Assembly (NCBI RefSeq): GCF_002787055.1
Contig: NZ_CP024808.1
Coordinates: forward strand, 1,266,328-1,330,327
Direction: 5' to 3'
Length of the DNA stretch: 64,000 nt
From: Candidatus Nitrosotenuis aquarius
GTDB lineage: Archaea > Thermoproteota > Nitrososphaeria > Nitrososphaerales > Nitrosopumilaceae
This document shows positions 23,742 through 30,324 of this stretch, one piece after another. Each line of letters opens with the position of its first letter. The first letter of the stretch is position 1. A program made the translations under genes and the position numbers. Below the pieces are notes generated by a model, which worked only from the letters and a program-made list of their open reading frames with translations, did not search any database and had not been told where the DNA came from.

Positions 23742-24068
23742 CTAGATTCCCGAAGTCTCGGCCTTGGAGATCTCCAAGTATACCTTGTCGCCAACAGACA
23801 ATGATAGCTCCTTGTATTCTCTCATGTCTAGCTTCATGCTAGTCATGTTTCCCGGCATTCCAAATCCTCCACCACCAAGCATCTTGTTTAGCGATTTCAT
23901 CATGTCGTCCATGTTTGTAAAGCCCATTACTCCAGTGCCTCCGCCATAAGGAGACTGGGGAAATCCCTGGCTTTCCTTGAAATCCTTGGTTGCCTGCAAT
24001 GACACTATTACATATGGTGCGCCGTCAGGTGAGGCGTCAATTCGTACCACGACATATTCCTTTTTCAT
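23742..24068 (-). CDS. Hypothetical cytosolic protein with Gly-rich loop
   Basis: From ATG 24068 the protein has 108 residues (MKKEYVVVRIDASPDGAPYV). The frame to 24116 adds a Lys/Asn-rich stretch with no support. A flexible Gly/Pro/Met-rich middle (YGGGTGVMGF, GGGGFGMPG) separates two beta-rich ends; the C-terminal MREYKELSLSVGDKVYLEIS looks like a small barrel. No family recognised. It is convergent with the ACT-type gene, ending one base after it. Confidence 0.6.
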   Translation of the reverse strand: MKKEYVVVRIDASPDGAPYVIVSLQATKDFKESQGFPQSPYGGGTGVMGFTNMDDMMKSLNKMLGGGGFGMPGNMTSMKLDMREYKELSLSVGDKVYLEISKAETSGI

Positions 24069-24154
24069 GTGATTTTTGTGCGTGTTTTTGCGATATTTTA
24101 CTCTAACTGGCGTCAAAATTTACAAAAACCGTACCTGATTTTGGTAATCAAACG

Positions 24155-24160
24155 TTATAT
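24155..24160 (+). promoter_or_regulatory. TATA box for the NDH-2-like gene
   Basis: TTATAT centred about 26 bp before the GTG at 24183, consistent with a leaderless transcript. Confidence 0.45.
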
Positions 24161-24182
24161 CGGCTTATTTTGGAGTAATTAG

Positions 24183-25535
24183 GTGACGCACAAAAGAATA
24201 CTTGTCCTTGGCGGGGGATTTGCCGGAGTAGAGTGCACTGAAAAGCTGGAATCGTACTTTAAGCGAGACTCTGAAGTGCAAATAGACCTGGTCTCAGAAG
24301 ACAATTTCCTGCTCTTTACGCCAATGCTTCCACAGGTTGCGTCCGGCATGATAGAAACAAGACACATTGTAATTCCAATTAGGACCATAATCAAAAAGGC
24401 CACATTCCATGAGGGCAAGGTCAAAAACATAGACCCGTATGGAAAACGAGTAACGCTTTACGGCACAAACGAAAAAAGAGGAACCTCACTTGAATATGAT
24501 TATCTGGTAGTAGCACTTGGAAGCCAGACCAACTTCTTTGGAAACCAAACAGTAGAGAATCATGCCTATACGATGAAGACGCTAAACGATGCCGTAGTCC
24601 TTCGAAATAGAATAATAGACATGCTAGAGCAGGCCGACAATGAAAAAGATCCAATCCTAAAACAATCGCTCTTGACATTTGTCGTGGTGGGTGCGGGATT
24701 TGCAGGAATAGAGACCGCAGGAGAAATTCATGACTTTTTGCTTGATGCAAAAAAATACTATCCAAACATCACGGAATCTGACATCAAGGTCATAGTATTG
24801 GAGGCACTGCCAATTGTGCTGCCGGGATTTTCAGAAAAACTGGCGTCATTTACAAAAGACAAGCTAATCCAGAGGGGAATTGAAATCAAGCTAAACACGC
24901 AGGTAGTGACATTTGACGGCTCTGAGGTAATCATCAAGGATGCAGTGGATCCATCCAAGACCCCGGTAAAAGAGCCGACAATGGATGCAATAGAAACCAA
25001 GACGTTAATCTGGACTGCAGGCGTAACGCCGGTTGACACTATCAAAAATTCCATGTTCAAAACAGACCGCGGCAAAATCATTGTAAATGAAAATCTAGAG
25101 GTGCCGAACTTTCCAGGGGTGTATGTGGTTGGCGATTGCAGCTTGGCAATTGATCCTAGAACGGGCAAGCCCTATCCACCGACTGCACAAAATGCGGAAG
25201 GCCAGGCAAAGACTGCAGCGTACAATATTTTTGCAGAAATGCATGGAAAACCAAAGAAGAAAATTGACTTTGTATCAAAAGGACAAATGGCAATCATTGG
25301 AAAAAGAACTGCGATTGCGTCACTTTCTGGGCTGAACATTCATGGATTTTTGGCCTGGTGCATTTGGAGGACGGTATATGTCAGAAAGATACCAAAGCTG
25401 AACAAAAGGCTCAGAATCTTGCTTGACTGGACTGCTGATCTGTTCTTTGATAGGGACATTTCCAGACTAAAGATAATTCGCAAGGACCAGCCAATTGACT
25501 ACAAGGAACTAGACGAAGTAGATGATGTTTGGTAA
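24183..25535 (+). CDS. NDH-2-type FAD-dependent NADH dehydrogenase
   Basis: 450 residues. The FAD Rossmann motif is near the N-terminus (VLGGGFAGVECTEKL) and the NAD Rossmann motif mid-protein (VVVGAGFAGIETAGEI); VYVVGDCSLAIDP is the FAD-binding end. The C-terminal GFLAWCIWRTVYVRKIPKLN and basic amphipathic region resembles the membrane-anchoring tail of type II NADH dehydrogenases. It would pass electrons from NADH to quinone without pumping protons. Start is GTG 24183. A hairpin terminator candidate follows at 25568-25593. Confidence 0.88.
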   Translation: MTHKRILVLGGGFAGVECTEKLESYFKRDSEVQIDLVSEDNFLLFTPMLPQVASGMIETRHIVIPIRTIIKKATFHEGKVKNIDPYGKRVTLYGTNEKRGTSLEYDYLVVALGSQTNFFGNQTVENHAYTMKTLNDAVVLRNRIIDMLEQADNEKDPILKQSLLTFVVVGAGFAGIETAGEIHDFLLDAKKYYPNITESDIKVIVLEALPIVLPGFSEKLASFTKDKLIQRGIEIKLNTQVVTFDGSEVIIKDAVDPSKTPVKEPTMDAIETKTLIWTAGVTPVDTIKNSMFKTDRGKIIVNENLEVPNFPGVYVVGDCSLAIDPRTGKPYPPTAQNAEGQAKTAAYNIFAEMHGKPKKKIDFVSKGQMAIIGKRTAIASLSGLNIHGFLAWCIWRTVYVRKIPKLNKRLRILLDWTADLFFDRDISRLKIIRKDQPIDYKELDEVDDVW

Positions 25536-25567
25536 AACTAGCCACAATTACGCTGATTAGCTGAAAA

Positions 25568-25596
25568 TTCAGCTTTTCAGCTGAAAAAATTTTTTA
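25568..25596 (+). terminator. Hairpin with T-rich tail after the NDH-2-like gene
   Basis: TTCAGCT (25568-25574), loop TTTC, AGCTGAA (25579-25585), followed by AAAAATTTTTT. AGCTGAA also recurs just upstream at about 25559. The stem of seven and the T run fit an intrinsic-type terminator, though archaeal ends need only the T tract. Confidence 0.4.
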
Positions 25597-25631
25597 AAAT
25601 TCTTTGCATAATTATTTCTCTGTGATGCAAA

Positions 25632-25727
25632 ATGCCCTTCAAAAACACAACAGCTAAATACATTGCCACCACGATGGGAGCTGTTACAGCGCTTTTACTC
25701 TCATTTGGATATGTGGCATCTTTCTAA
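25632..25727 (+). CDS. 31-residue single-span membrane microprotein
   Basis: Short ORF from ATG 25632 to TAA 25727. The protein is MPFKNTTAKYIATTMGAVTA then LLLSFGYVASF: a short charged head and one transmembrane helix. A clear hairpin with T run follows immediately. The free-standing context and terminator suggest a real transcript. Function unknown; such short helices often serve as subunits or regulators of membrane complexes. Confidence 0.5.
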   Translation: MPFKNTTAKYIATTMGAVTALLLSFGYVASF

Positions 25728-25728
25728 G

Positions 25729-25752
25729 ATGGCGTCAACTGCGCCATTTTTT
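25729..25752 (+). terminator. Hairpin and T run after the 31-residue gene
   Basis: ATGGCG (25729-25734) pairs with CGCCAT (25742-25747) around a 7-base loop, followed by six T. It starts two bases after the stop codon and is the best intrinsic-terminator-like element in the window. Confidence 0.5.
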
Positions 25753-25787
25753 ATTATGTTTGCAAATGATCTTTCTAACAAGTACAA

Positions 25788-25916
25788 TTATGAGCCATAC
25801 AATTTCTTAAAATCGCATTTTGTGCAATACAGTTCCTTTCTGTCGACACCTGTATTATCTATGATATCTCGAATTTCCAGATGTATACCGCATCTGGGAC
25901 AGAATATGAAAGGCAT
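25788..25916 (-). CDS. Zinc-ribbon microprotein (42 aa)
   Basis: Short ORF from ATG 25916 to TAA 25788. Reads MPFIFCPRCGIHLEIRDIID, NTGVDRKELYCTKCDFKKLY, GS: a classic CPxCG...CTKC zinc ribbon with a Lys-rich end. A stop lies five codons upstream, so the ATG is the start. A TATA-like AAATAATA sits about 27 bp upstream on the same strand. It resembles the single-ribbon domain of TFIIS/TFS-type factors in spacing, but too little sequence exists to assign function. Confidence 0.65.
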   Translation of the reverse strand: MPFIFCPRCGIHLEIRDIIDNTGVDRKELYCTKCDFKKLYGS

Positions 25917-26005
25917 GAGGCGTGTAAATCAGGCCATGTTATTATTTTGTATGACGATTTTCAATACTCCAGTGTATTTGATTACATCTAAACGCTTATG
26001 ATGCT

Positions 26006-26116
26006 ATGTTGAAGAATGATTTCATGGGAATGATGAATACTCTGCGCAAATTCTGCGTTATGAAAAGCGTCAGAGACAAGGCAAAAGAAGAATCAGACGA
26101 CGATAAAAAAGACTAA
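26006..26116 (+). CDS. 36-residue charged microprotein
   Basis: Short ORF from ATG 26006 to TAA 26116: MLKNDFMGMMNTLRKFCVMK, SVRDKAKEESDDDKKD. A hydrophobic-Met head with a Cys, followed by an acidic-basic Lys/Asp tail. It may be an amphipathic helix. Several internal ATGs are possible starts. Function unknown; AT-rich sequence follows. Confidence 0.4.
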   Translation: MLKNDFMGMMNTLRKFCVMKSVRDKAKEESDDDKKD

Positions 26117-26132
26117 ATTTTTTAAAAATTTT

Positions 26133-26297
26133 CTAGTCGCATTTAGGAGAATGTTTTAGACCTTCAGTAAGTACGCAGTTGATTATCTCTGAAAAACTCC
26201 TATGTTCATTTGTTTTTAGAATTTGCTCTGCTTGCAATTTGCGCAGCTTGGTCTCGTTCTTTCCGTCTAGCATTATGGTGACTCGGCGTATTGCCAT
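26133..26297 (-). CDS. Ribbon-helix-helix (CopG/Arc-like) DNA-binding protein
   Basis: 54 residues from ATG 26297: MAIRRVTIMLDGKNETKLRK followed by an amphipathic helix and SFSEIINCVLTEGLKH. The IRRVTIML strand plus two helices is the ribbon-helix-helix fold, which dimerises and inserts the beta strand into the DNA major groove. It is divergent from a winged-helix protein gene, and a perfect palindrome (26333-26344) lies between them. Antitoxin-like regulators have this form, but no toxin is adjacent. Confidence 0.65.
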   Translation of the reverse strand: MAIRRVTIMLDGKNETKLRKLQAEQILKTNEHRSFSEIINCVLTEGLKHSPKCD

Positions 26298-26332
26298 AGT
26301 TGTATCAAAGATGGTTTAGTTAAAAACTCAAT

Positions 26333-26344
26333 TAACCTAGGTTA
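26333..26344. promoter_or_regulatory. Perfect palindrome TAACCTAGGTTA
   Basis: A 12-bp perfect inverted repeat in the 81-bp interval between the divergent ribbon-helix-helix and winged-helix genes. Related half-sites (GTTA/TAAC) flank it. It lies just upstream of the winged-helix TATA box (TTATATC, 26354-26360), a good operator position for either protein. Confidence 0.5.
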
Positions 26345-26381
26345 GGAACCGAATTATATCATAAAGCCGCATTATACTGTG

Positions 26382-26675
26382 ATGCATGACCTTAGATACT
26401 ATGAAATCAAGCTAAAGATGCGACGACCCGAAATTGCAATTTATTCCGACATCATTGACGGCATAATACAGCACGGCCCAAAATCAAACACAAAAATCCA
26501 AAATTCCGCAAATCTAGAATACGAAAGAATGAAGAGACTGATGAAAAAGATGCAAAACTATGGGCTTCTTGATGATAATCTGCACATTACTGAAAAGGGG
26601 AAAAATTTCAGAAAAGAATTTGAACCGCTAAGAAAGAGCACTGCTCACATATTTGACAAGTATTTCATAAAATAA
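26382..26675 (+). CDS. Winged-helix transcription factor-like protein
   Basis: 97 residues from ATG 26382 (the GTG at 26379 would add one residue); TTATATC about 26 bp upstream suggests a leaderless mRNA. Residues 22-70 form a winged helix: SDIIDGIIQHGPKSNTKIQN, LEYERMKRLMKKMQNYGLLD (recognition helix) and the wing NLHITEKGKNF. This matches the archaeal HTH_45-type single-domain regulators. No ligand domain. Divergent from the RHH gene across a palindrome. Confidence 0.75.
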   Translation: MHDLRYYEIKLKMRRPEIAIYSDIIDGIIQHGPKSNTKIQNSANLEYERMKRLMKKMQNYGLLDDNLHITEKGKNFRKEFEPLRKSTAHIFDKYFIK

Positions 26676-26684
26676 TCCTCTGAA

Positions 26685-26894
26685 TCATCGATAGCGACTT
26701 TTTACTTTTTGCTCATGTTCTTCTCTTGCGTGGTGCAACCTGTCCTTTTCGTGGATGAATTCCTTTCCACAGCCGGTGCACTTGGTTATATGTCGATGGT
26801 GTATCTTTCTTGCATGGGAAATCAGGTCTGAGTAGCTTGGAAACTTTTCCTTACAATCCTCACAAGTGTTGTTGTTTCGATTGAAGAACTTCAA
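26685..26894 (-). CDS. Protein with two C2H2-type zinc fingers
   Basis: 69 residues starting at TTG 26894, with CTTTTATAGTA about 26 bp upstream on the same strand. Two fingers are visible: CEDCKEKFPSYSDLISHARK then IHH, and CTGCGKEFIHEKDRLHHARE then EH. Both have C-x2-C, the hydrophobic core Phe and Leu, and paired His, as in eukaryal C2H2 domains. Archaea have few such proteins; they may bind DNA or RNA. A basic tail (QKVKSRYR) follows. Confidence 0.75.
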   Translation of the reverse strand: MKFFNRNNNTCEDCKEKFPSYSDLISHARKIHHRHITKCTGCGKEFIHEKDRLHHAREEHEQKVKSRYR

Positions 26895-26972
26895 TCTGCT
26901 CTAATACGGTATCATACTATAAAAGAAATTCCTACACTGATCGCTAATTCTATGATCTAAGGGAAAACTTCT

Positions 26973-27155
26973 ATGTCTCGCTTGAAATTTGGAAGGCTGT
27001 ATGTGCACTCTATTGAGCAATACTTGGAATCTGGCGGCAAACCTGCCAGTGAGCCTCCGCATGTCTTGCATGTTTGTTCCATATGTGAGCATCACAACTC
27101 TATTCTAATAATGGATTATGCTTTTGAAATGAACAAACACAATTTTTGTGAGTAA
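26973..27155 (+). CDS. Small protein with CxxC, unknown
   Basis: 60 residues from ATG 26973: MSRLKFGRLYVHSIEQYLES onward, with VCSICEHHNS near residue 35 and a Cys-Glu end. The CxxC and two following His might bind zinc. Codon use fits neighbouring genes, and no convincing ORF covers the other strand (the one there is low-complexity). No clear TATA box. Function unknown. Confidence 0.45.
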   Translation: MSRLKFGRLYVHSIEQYLESGGKPASEPPHVLHVCSICEHHNSILIMDYAFEMNKHNFCE

Positions 27156-27176
27156 TTCATACTAGAATAACTGTCG

Positions 27177-28709
27177 TTATTTTAGGAACCCAAAGAATCC
27201 TGCAAAGATGCTTCCGATCTGCTCAATTACGTTTGCAGTTTTTGGTGCCTCAAAGGTTTCCTTGGCATAGCTGGCCTTGGTAGTCTCGACTTTTGGAATG
27301 GAATCATCCAGATTTACTGATGTAGAGTCTTCCTTTACCTGCAGTTTGGCAATTTGCACTAGCTCCTCTCTTGCCTTTTGCAGATTTTGTTTTGCTATTT
27401 CATGCGTTGGTTCGTTGTCTAGTATTTTGTTGTAGATTGTAATTGCATCTTCGAGCTTGCCCATCTCTGCCAGAGCATTTGCTTTGTTGTTAAGAGCTGG
27501 GACAAACTTGGGATCTTTTTTTAGCGCCAAATTGTAATGTTCTAGGGCTGCGCCAAATCGGCCCTGCTTTGCAAGAGATGATCCCAAATTTGTCAGAACC
27601 TCTGTACTGTCTGGGTCCTTGGCAAGAGCGTTCTCAAAATATGATTCAGCCTGATTGTAATTGCACAGTCTCATCAGGGCAGCTCCCATTCCCTGTCCAT
27701 AAATGATGGAATCTGTATAGTGGGAGCTGTCACATTCTAGAATGATATTGTTTAGGACGCTACCAATTTCCTTTTCTTCTTCCGTGAGTGGATTTGGCTC
27801 ACTTATCTGCGATGCAACCTGAGTCTGGGTTGGTTGGGAATTCTGGATTACTGGTTTTGGCGCAAAGACTGGCTTTGCTGGAATAAATTGTTCCTGTGGT
27901 GTGGGAATTGGTTTTGGTTCGGGTTTTGGAGCTGTATTTAGAATGATTTGAGGTGGTGCGGAAACTGGAGGAGCAGGTGTTGGCTCTGGTGGCGGGTTTT
28001 GTGGTGTGTTCTGAGCCAGAGGCTTGTCGGTGAATCCAAATGTGGTTGTCGTCTTTGATGTTCCATAGTTTGCCTTGACTGTGTATGTGCCGATTTTTTT
28101 GAAGTTGACGCCGTTTTTTACCAAAAAAGATGTCTCAAATTCCAAGTCTGGGCTGATCTGTGGCGTGTAAAATCCTGCAGGAAAATTGTCCGGATCAAAA
28201 ATCCCGATCAGTATGGTTGGGTCACCAATCTCGGAGACCATGCCGGAAATCTTGACAAAATCACCGTCCCTGTATGTGCCCTTGTCGGCAACTACCACTA
28301 GGACCTCGGGGGCGGAGCTTGGCTGGGGAGCTGGCACTGATTCTGGCTCTGAAATCCCAATCACCTCAAAGAACAGATCGTCTGTCTGGTCTCCATAGGT
28401 AAACTCGATTATGTACAGGCCTGACTGGTCATAAGAAGGAGAATCAAGCGGGACAGTCCTTGTAAAGCCGTCGTCCAGCTCCAACTCTACTGTATATGCG
28501 CCTACTATGTTGTTCTCTGGGTCGTAGATTTTGATGCCAATTTCCGGAATTATCGCATCTAGGACAAATCCGGAAATCTCCATTTCTTGGCCTGTATGGT
28601 ATTGGTCGCGATCTGTCTGAGCCAGGAGCCAGTCAGATTCTGCAAAGGCGGGGATAGTTGCAAATAGGCACAATATTCCGCAGAGCAACGTCTCCCTTTT
28701 GATGCTCAA
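27177..28709 (-). CDS. Secreted protein with Pro-rich linker and TPR repeats
   Basis: 510 residues. A signal peptide (TLLCGILCLFATIPAFAES) leads into two beta-sandwich domains (about 25-125 and 130-230, each with YHTGQEMEISG or YRDGDFVKISG starts), then a Pro/Thr/Gln-rich linker (about 230-300, PPPEPTPAPP) and three TPR repeats (about 340-450: YFENALAKDPDSTEVLTNLG, HYNLALKKDPKFVPALNNKA and IYNKILDNEPTHEIA). The C-terminus is hydrophobic (FAGFFGFLK). It probably organises protein contacts at the cell surface. No enzymatic domain. Confidence 0.85.
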   Translation of the reverse strand: MSIKRETLLCGILCLFATIPAFAESDWLLAQTDRDQYHTGQEMEISGFVLDAIIPEIGIKIYDPENNIVGAYTVELELDDGFTRTVPLDSPSYDQSGLYIIEFTYGDQTDDLFFEVIGISEPESVPAPQPSSAPEVLVVVADKGTYRDGDFVKISGMVSEIGDPTILIGIFDPDNFPAGFYTPQISPDLEFETSFLVKNGVNFKKIGTYTVKANYGTSKTTTTFGFTDKPLAQNTPQNPPPEPTPAPPVSAPPQIILNTAPKPEPKPIPTPQEQFIPAKPVFAPKPVIQNSQPTQTQVASQISEPNPLTEEEKEIGSVLNNIILECDSSHYTDSIIYGQGMGAALMRLCNYNQAESYFENALAKDPDSTEVLTNLGSSLAKQGRFGAALEHYNLALKKDPKFVPALNNKANALAEMGKLEDAITIYNKILDNEPTHEIAKQNLQKAREELVQIAKLQVKEDSTSVNLDDSIPKVETTKASYAKETFEAPKTANVIEQIGSIFAGFFGFLK

Positions 28710-28772
28710 TTCGTATCAACGGGTGATCATTTTGTATTTAACAAATTAGTATGAATTATACCAGCACCTTTT

Positions 28773-28877
28773 ATGCAACCAAGCACATTGGTTATTGTAG
28801 TGAGCAGTACAGCTTGCAGTCTAGCTGGCAACATCGATGTAGATCGTGCTGTAGAGGAGACTGTAAGTTCTACTTGA
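28773..28877 (+). CDS. Possible 34-residue upstream ORF of the Lys-rich gene
   Basis: ATG 28773 to TGA 28877 encodes MQPSTLVIVVSSTACSLAGN, IDVDRAVEETVSST. Its TGA overlaps the TTG start of the next gene (TTGA), and its codon use looks more coding than the overlapping longer frame. It could be a tiny coupled upstream gene. Evidence is only composition and overlap. Confidence 0.25.
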   Translation: MQPSTLVIVVSSTACSLAGNIDVDRAVEETVSST

Positions 28878-29191
28878 AAAAAATTCTCATTTTTCTGTGC
28901 GGTATAATGATTTGCACAATTTTTGCCCCACATGACGCATTTGCAAAAAGCTTTACAGTCAAGCTGTTTGAATCCATGACTCTGGATTCTGGCGATACAA
29001 AACCAGACGAGAAAAAAAATACCAAGAAAGACACAAAGAAAGAAACCAAGAAAAAGACTGCCGAGAAAAAAGAAGTCAAGAAAAAAGAAACCAAAAAGAA
29101 AGAACCCAAAAAAGAACTCACAAAGGCCAAAGGAAAAAAGACATGGAAGAAGATAGTGAATCCACCAAAATACCAATTCGTCCCTGAATGA
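28874..29191 (+). CDS. Secreted Lys/Glu-rich protein
   Basis: From TTG 28874 the protein has a signal peptide (KKILIFLCGIMICTIFAPHD, then AFAKS) and 105 residues in total. The mature chain is a long run of KKE/KKT repeats (about residues 40-85) with a small basic end (KTWKKIVNPPKYQFVPE). The longer frame to 28751 is improbable (CRSCCRGDC). Such polybasic tails may bind acidic surface polymers or nucleic acids outside the cell. Unknown family. Confidence 0.6.
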   Translation: MKKILIFLCGIMICTIFAPHDAFAKSFTVKLFESMTLDSGDTKPDEKKNTKKDTKKETKKKTAEKKEVKKKETKKKEPKKELTKAKGKKTWKKIVNPPKYQFVPE

Positions 29192-29230
29192 TCAGATAAG
29201 AAAATTAATCATTATACAATCCAAAAAACA

Positions 29231-30028
29231 TTGAAGATCCGCAAGGCAAAAAAATCCGACAAGGCCCAGATCCTGTCGTTTTGCCAGCACACATTTCGAT
29301 GGGGCGACTATATTGATAGGGTCTGGGACAAGTGGCTTGCAGAAAAAAACCTGCTTGCAATAGAGCAAAACGGCAAGGCAATTGGAATCTGCAACGCGGG
29401 AATCTCTCAAAATCAGGTCTGGATTGAGGGAATCCGTATCAATCCTGACTTTAGAAGAAAGGGCTATGCAAGCAAGCTGGTAATTACTGCAGAAAAACTG
29501 GCTAAAAGGAAAAAGCTTGGAATCTCTCGCATGATTATAGCTGATAACAACAAGCGCTCCCTTTCCATGGCAAAAAAGCTTGGATACCACATAGAGGACA
29601 AGTGGTGGCTCTACAATCTTTCTCCAAGAAGACAAGAAACAACGGCAAAAGTTGCCACCAATCCGCAAGGCCTCGACGGGCTGATCCAGTCCAGCACCTT
29701 TTCGGAATCCTGGAACTGGTTTTCACTGGACAAAAAAATTCTACAAAAGCTGGTTAGGCAAGGCCGCGTCATTGCGTACTACAAAAACAAAAAGCCACAG
29801 GCAATGGGAATCTGGAACAAGACATCCAAGCTAGACAACGATGTAATGCAGCTTGGTTACCTTGGCGGAACCATGCCTGGAATCAGGCAAATCCTGTACT
29901 TTATGCAAAACAAGGGATTCGAGGAAAAAAAGGACCGAGTCCAGCTCCTAGTCCAGGACAGAATCAAGCCAAAGATGCCAGGCCTGGACAAAAGGATGCT
30001 TTTCTGTCTGGTAAAAAAAGAACTGTAA
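29231..30028 (+). CDS. GNAT-family N-acetyltransferase
   Basis: 265 residues starting at TTG 29231. The acetyl-CoA motif is GIRINPDFRRKGYASKLVIT (the Q/RxxGxA element), and the following LGISRMIIADNNKRSLSMAK with KKLGYH completes the GNAT fold in the first 150 residues. The second half (about 150-265) is a separate domain typical of longer archaeal GNATs. It transfers an acetyl group to an amine; the substrate is unknown. No linked protein gene, but a two-gene micro-operon follows 36 bp later. Confidence 0.88.
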   Translation: MKIRKAKKSDKAQILSFCQHTFRWGDYIDRVWDKWLAEKNLLAIEQNGKAIGICNAGISQNQVWIEGIRINPDFRRKGYASKLVITAEKLAKRKKLGISRMIIADNNKRSLSMAKKLGYHIEDKWWLYNLSPRRQETTAKVATNPQGLDGLIQSSTFSESWNWFSLDKKILQKLVRQGRVIAYYKNKKPQAMGIWNKTSKLDNDVMQLGYLGGTMPGIRQILYFMQNKGFEEKKDRVQLLVQDRIKPKMPGLDKRMLFCLVKKEL

Positions 30029-30064
30029 GATCAGGCTTAATTAATTCTGGAGCAATATAGTATC

Positions 30065-30202
30065 ATGCCGGAAGAAAAAAAGAAAATCAACACAACAAAG
30101 GATGATTACGACAAAGCCCTAGTATCTAATGATCCAACAAAGACCAACATTGATCTGGAACAGCTGGCAAAAGAGGCAATGAAAAAGTTCAAGTCGCTAT
30201 GA
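30065..30202 (+). CDS. 45-residue charged microprotein
   Basis: ATG 30065 to TGA 30202: MPEEKKKINTTKDDYDKALV, SNDPTKTNIDLEQLAKEAMK, KFKSL. Soluble, highly charged, with an amphipathic C-terminal helix. Its stop overlaps the next start as ATGA (30199-30202), so the two are translationally coupled. Function unknown. Confidence 0.5.
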   Translation: MPEEKKKINTTKDDYDKALVSNDPTKTNIDLEQLAKEAMKKFKSL

Positions 30203-30324
30203 ACATAGAGTGGACAATTACTGGAATCATACTTTTAGGTGGAATGACTGCAGGCGGAATTAGTCTGTATTTGAAGAAAAGAAAAGAAGCTAAATTATCT
30301 GATTCGACAAACATGCAAAGCTAG
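30199..30324 (+). CDS. 41-residue single-span membrane microprotein
   Basis: ATG 30199 to TAG 30324: MNIEWTITGIILLGGMTAGG followed by ISLYLKKRKEAKLSDSTNMQ. One hydrophobic helix then a basic cytosolic tail. It overlaps the previous gene by 4 bp and the convergent helicase gene by 4 bp. A membrane-anchored partner for the preceding soluble microprotein is plausible but inferred. Confidence 0.5.
   Translation: MNIEWTITGIILLGGMTAGGISLYLKKRKEAKLSDSTNMQS

Noticed and set aside
24421-24765. 114-codon minus ORF within the NDH-2 gene
   Set aside because: Entirely antisense to the FAD-binding enzyme; Leu/Phe-rich shadow.
25663-26001. 112-codon plus ORF in the microgene region
   Set aside because: Starts inside the 31-residue gene, runs through the terminator hairpin and is antisense to the zinc ribbon; no motif.
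26901-27095. 64-codon minus ORF opposite 26973-27155
   Set aside because: No CxxC or domain, Arg/Phe-rich composition; the plus-strand frame fits coding use better.
28727-29176. Phe-rich minus ORF opposite the Lys-rich gene
   Set aside because: Mirror of the AAG/AAA-rich repeat, giving F/L runs; no signal of coding.
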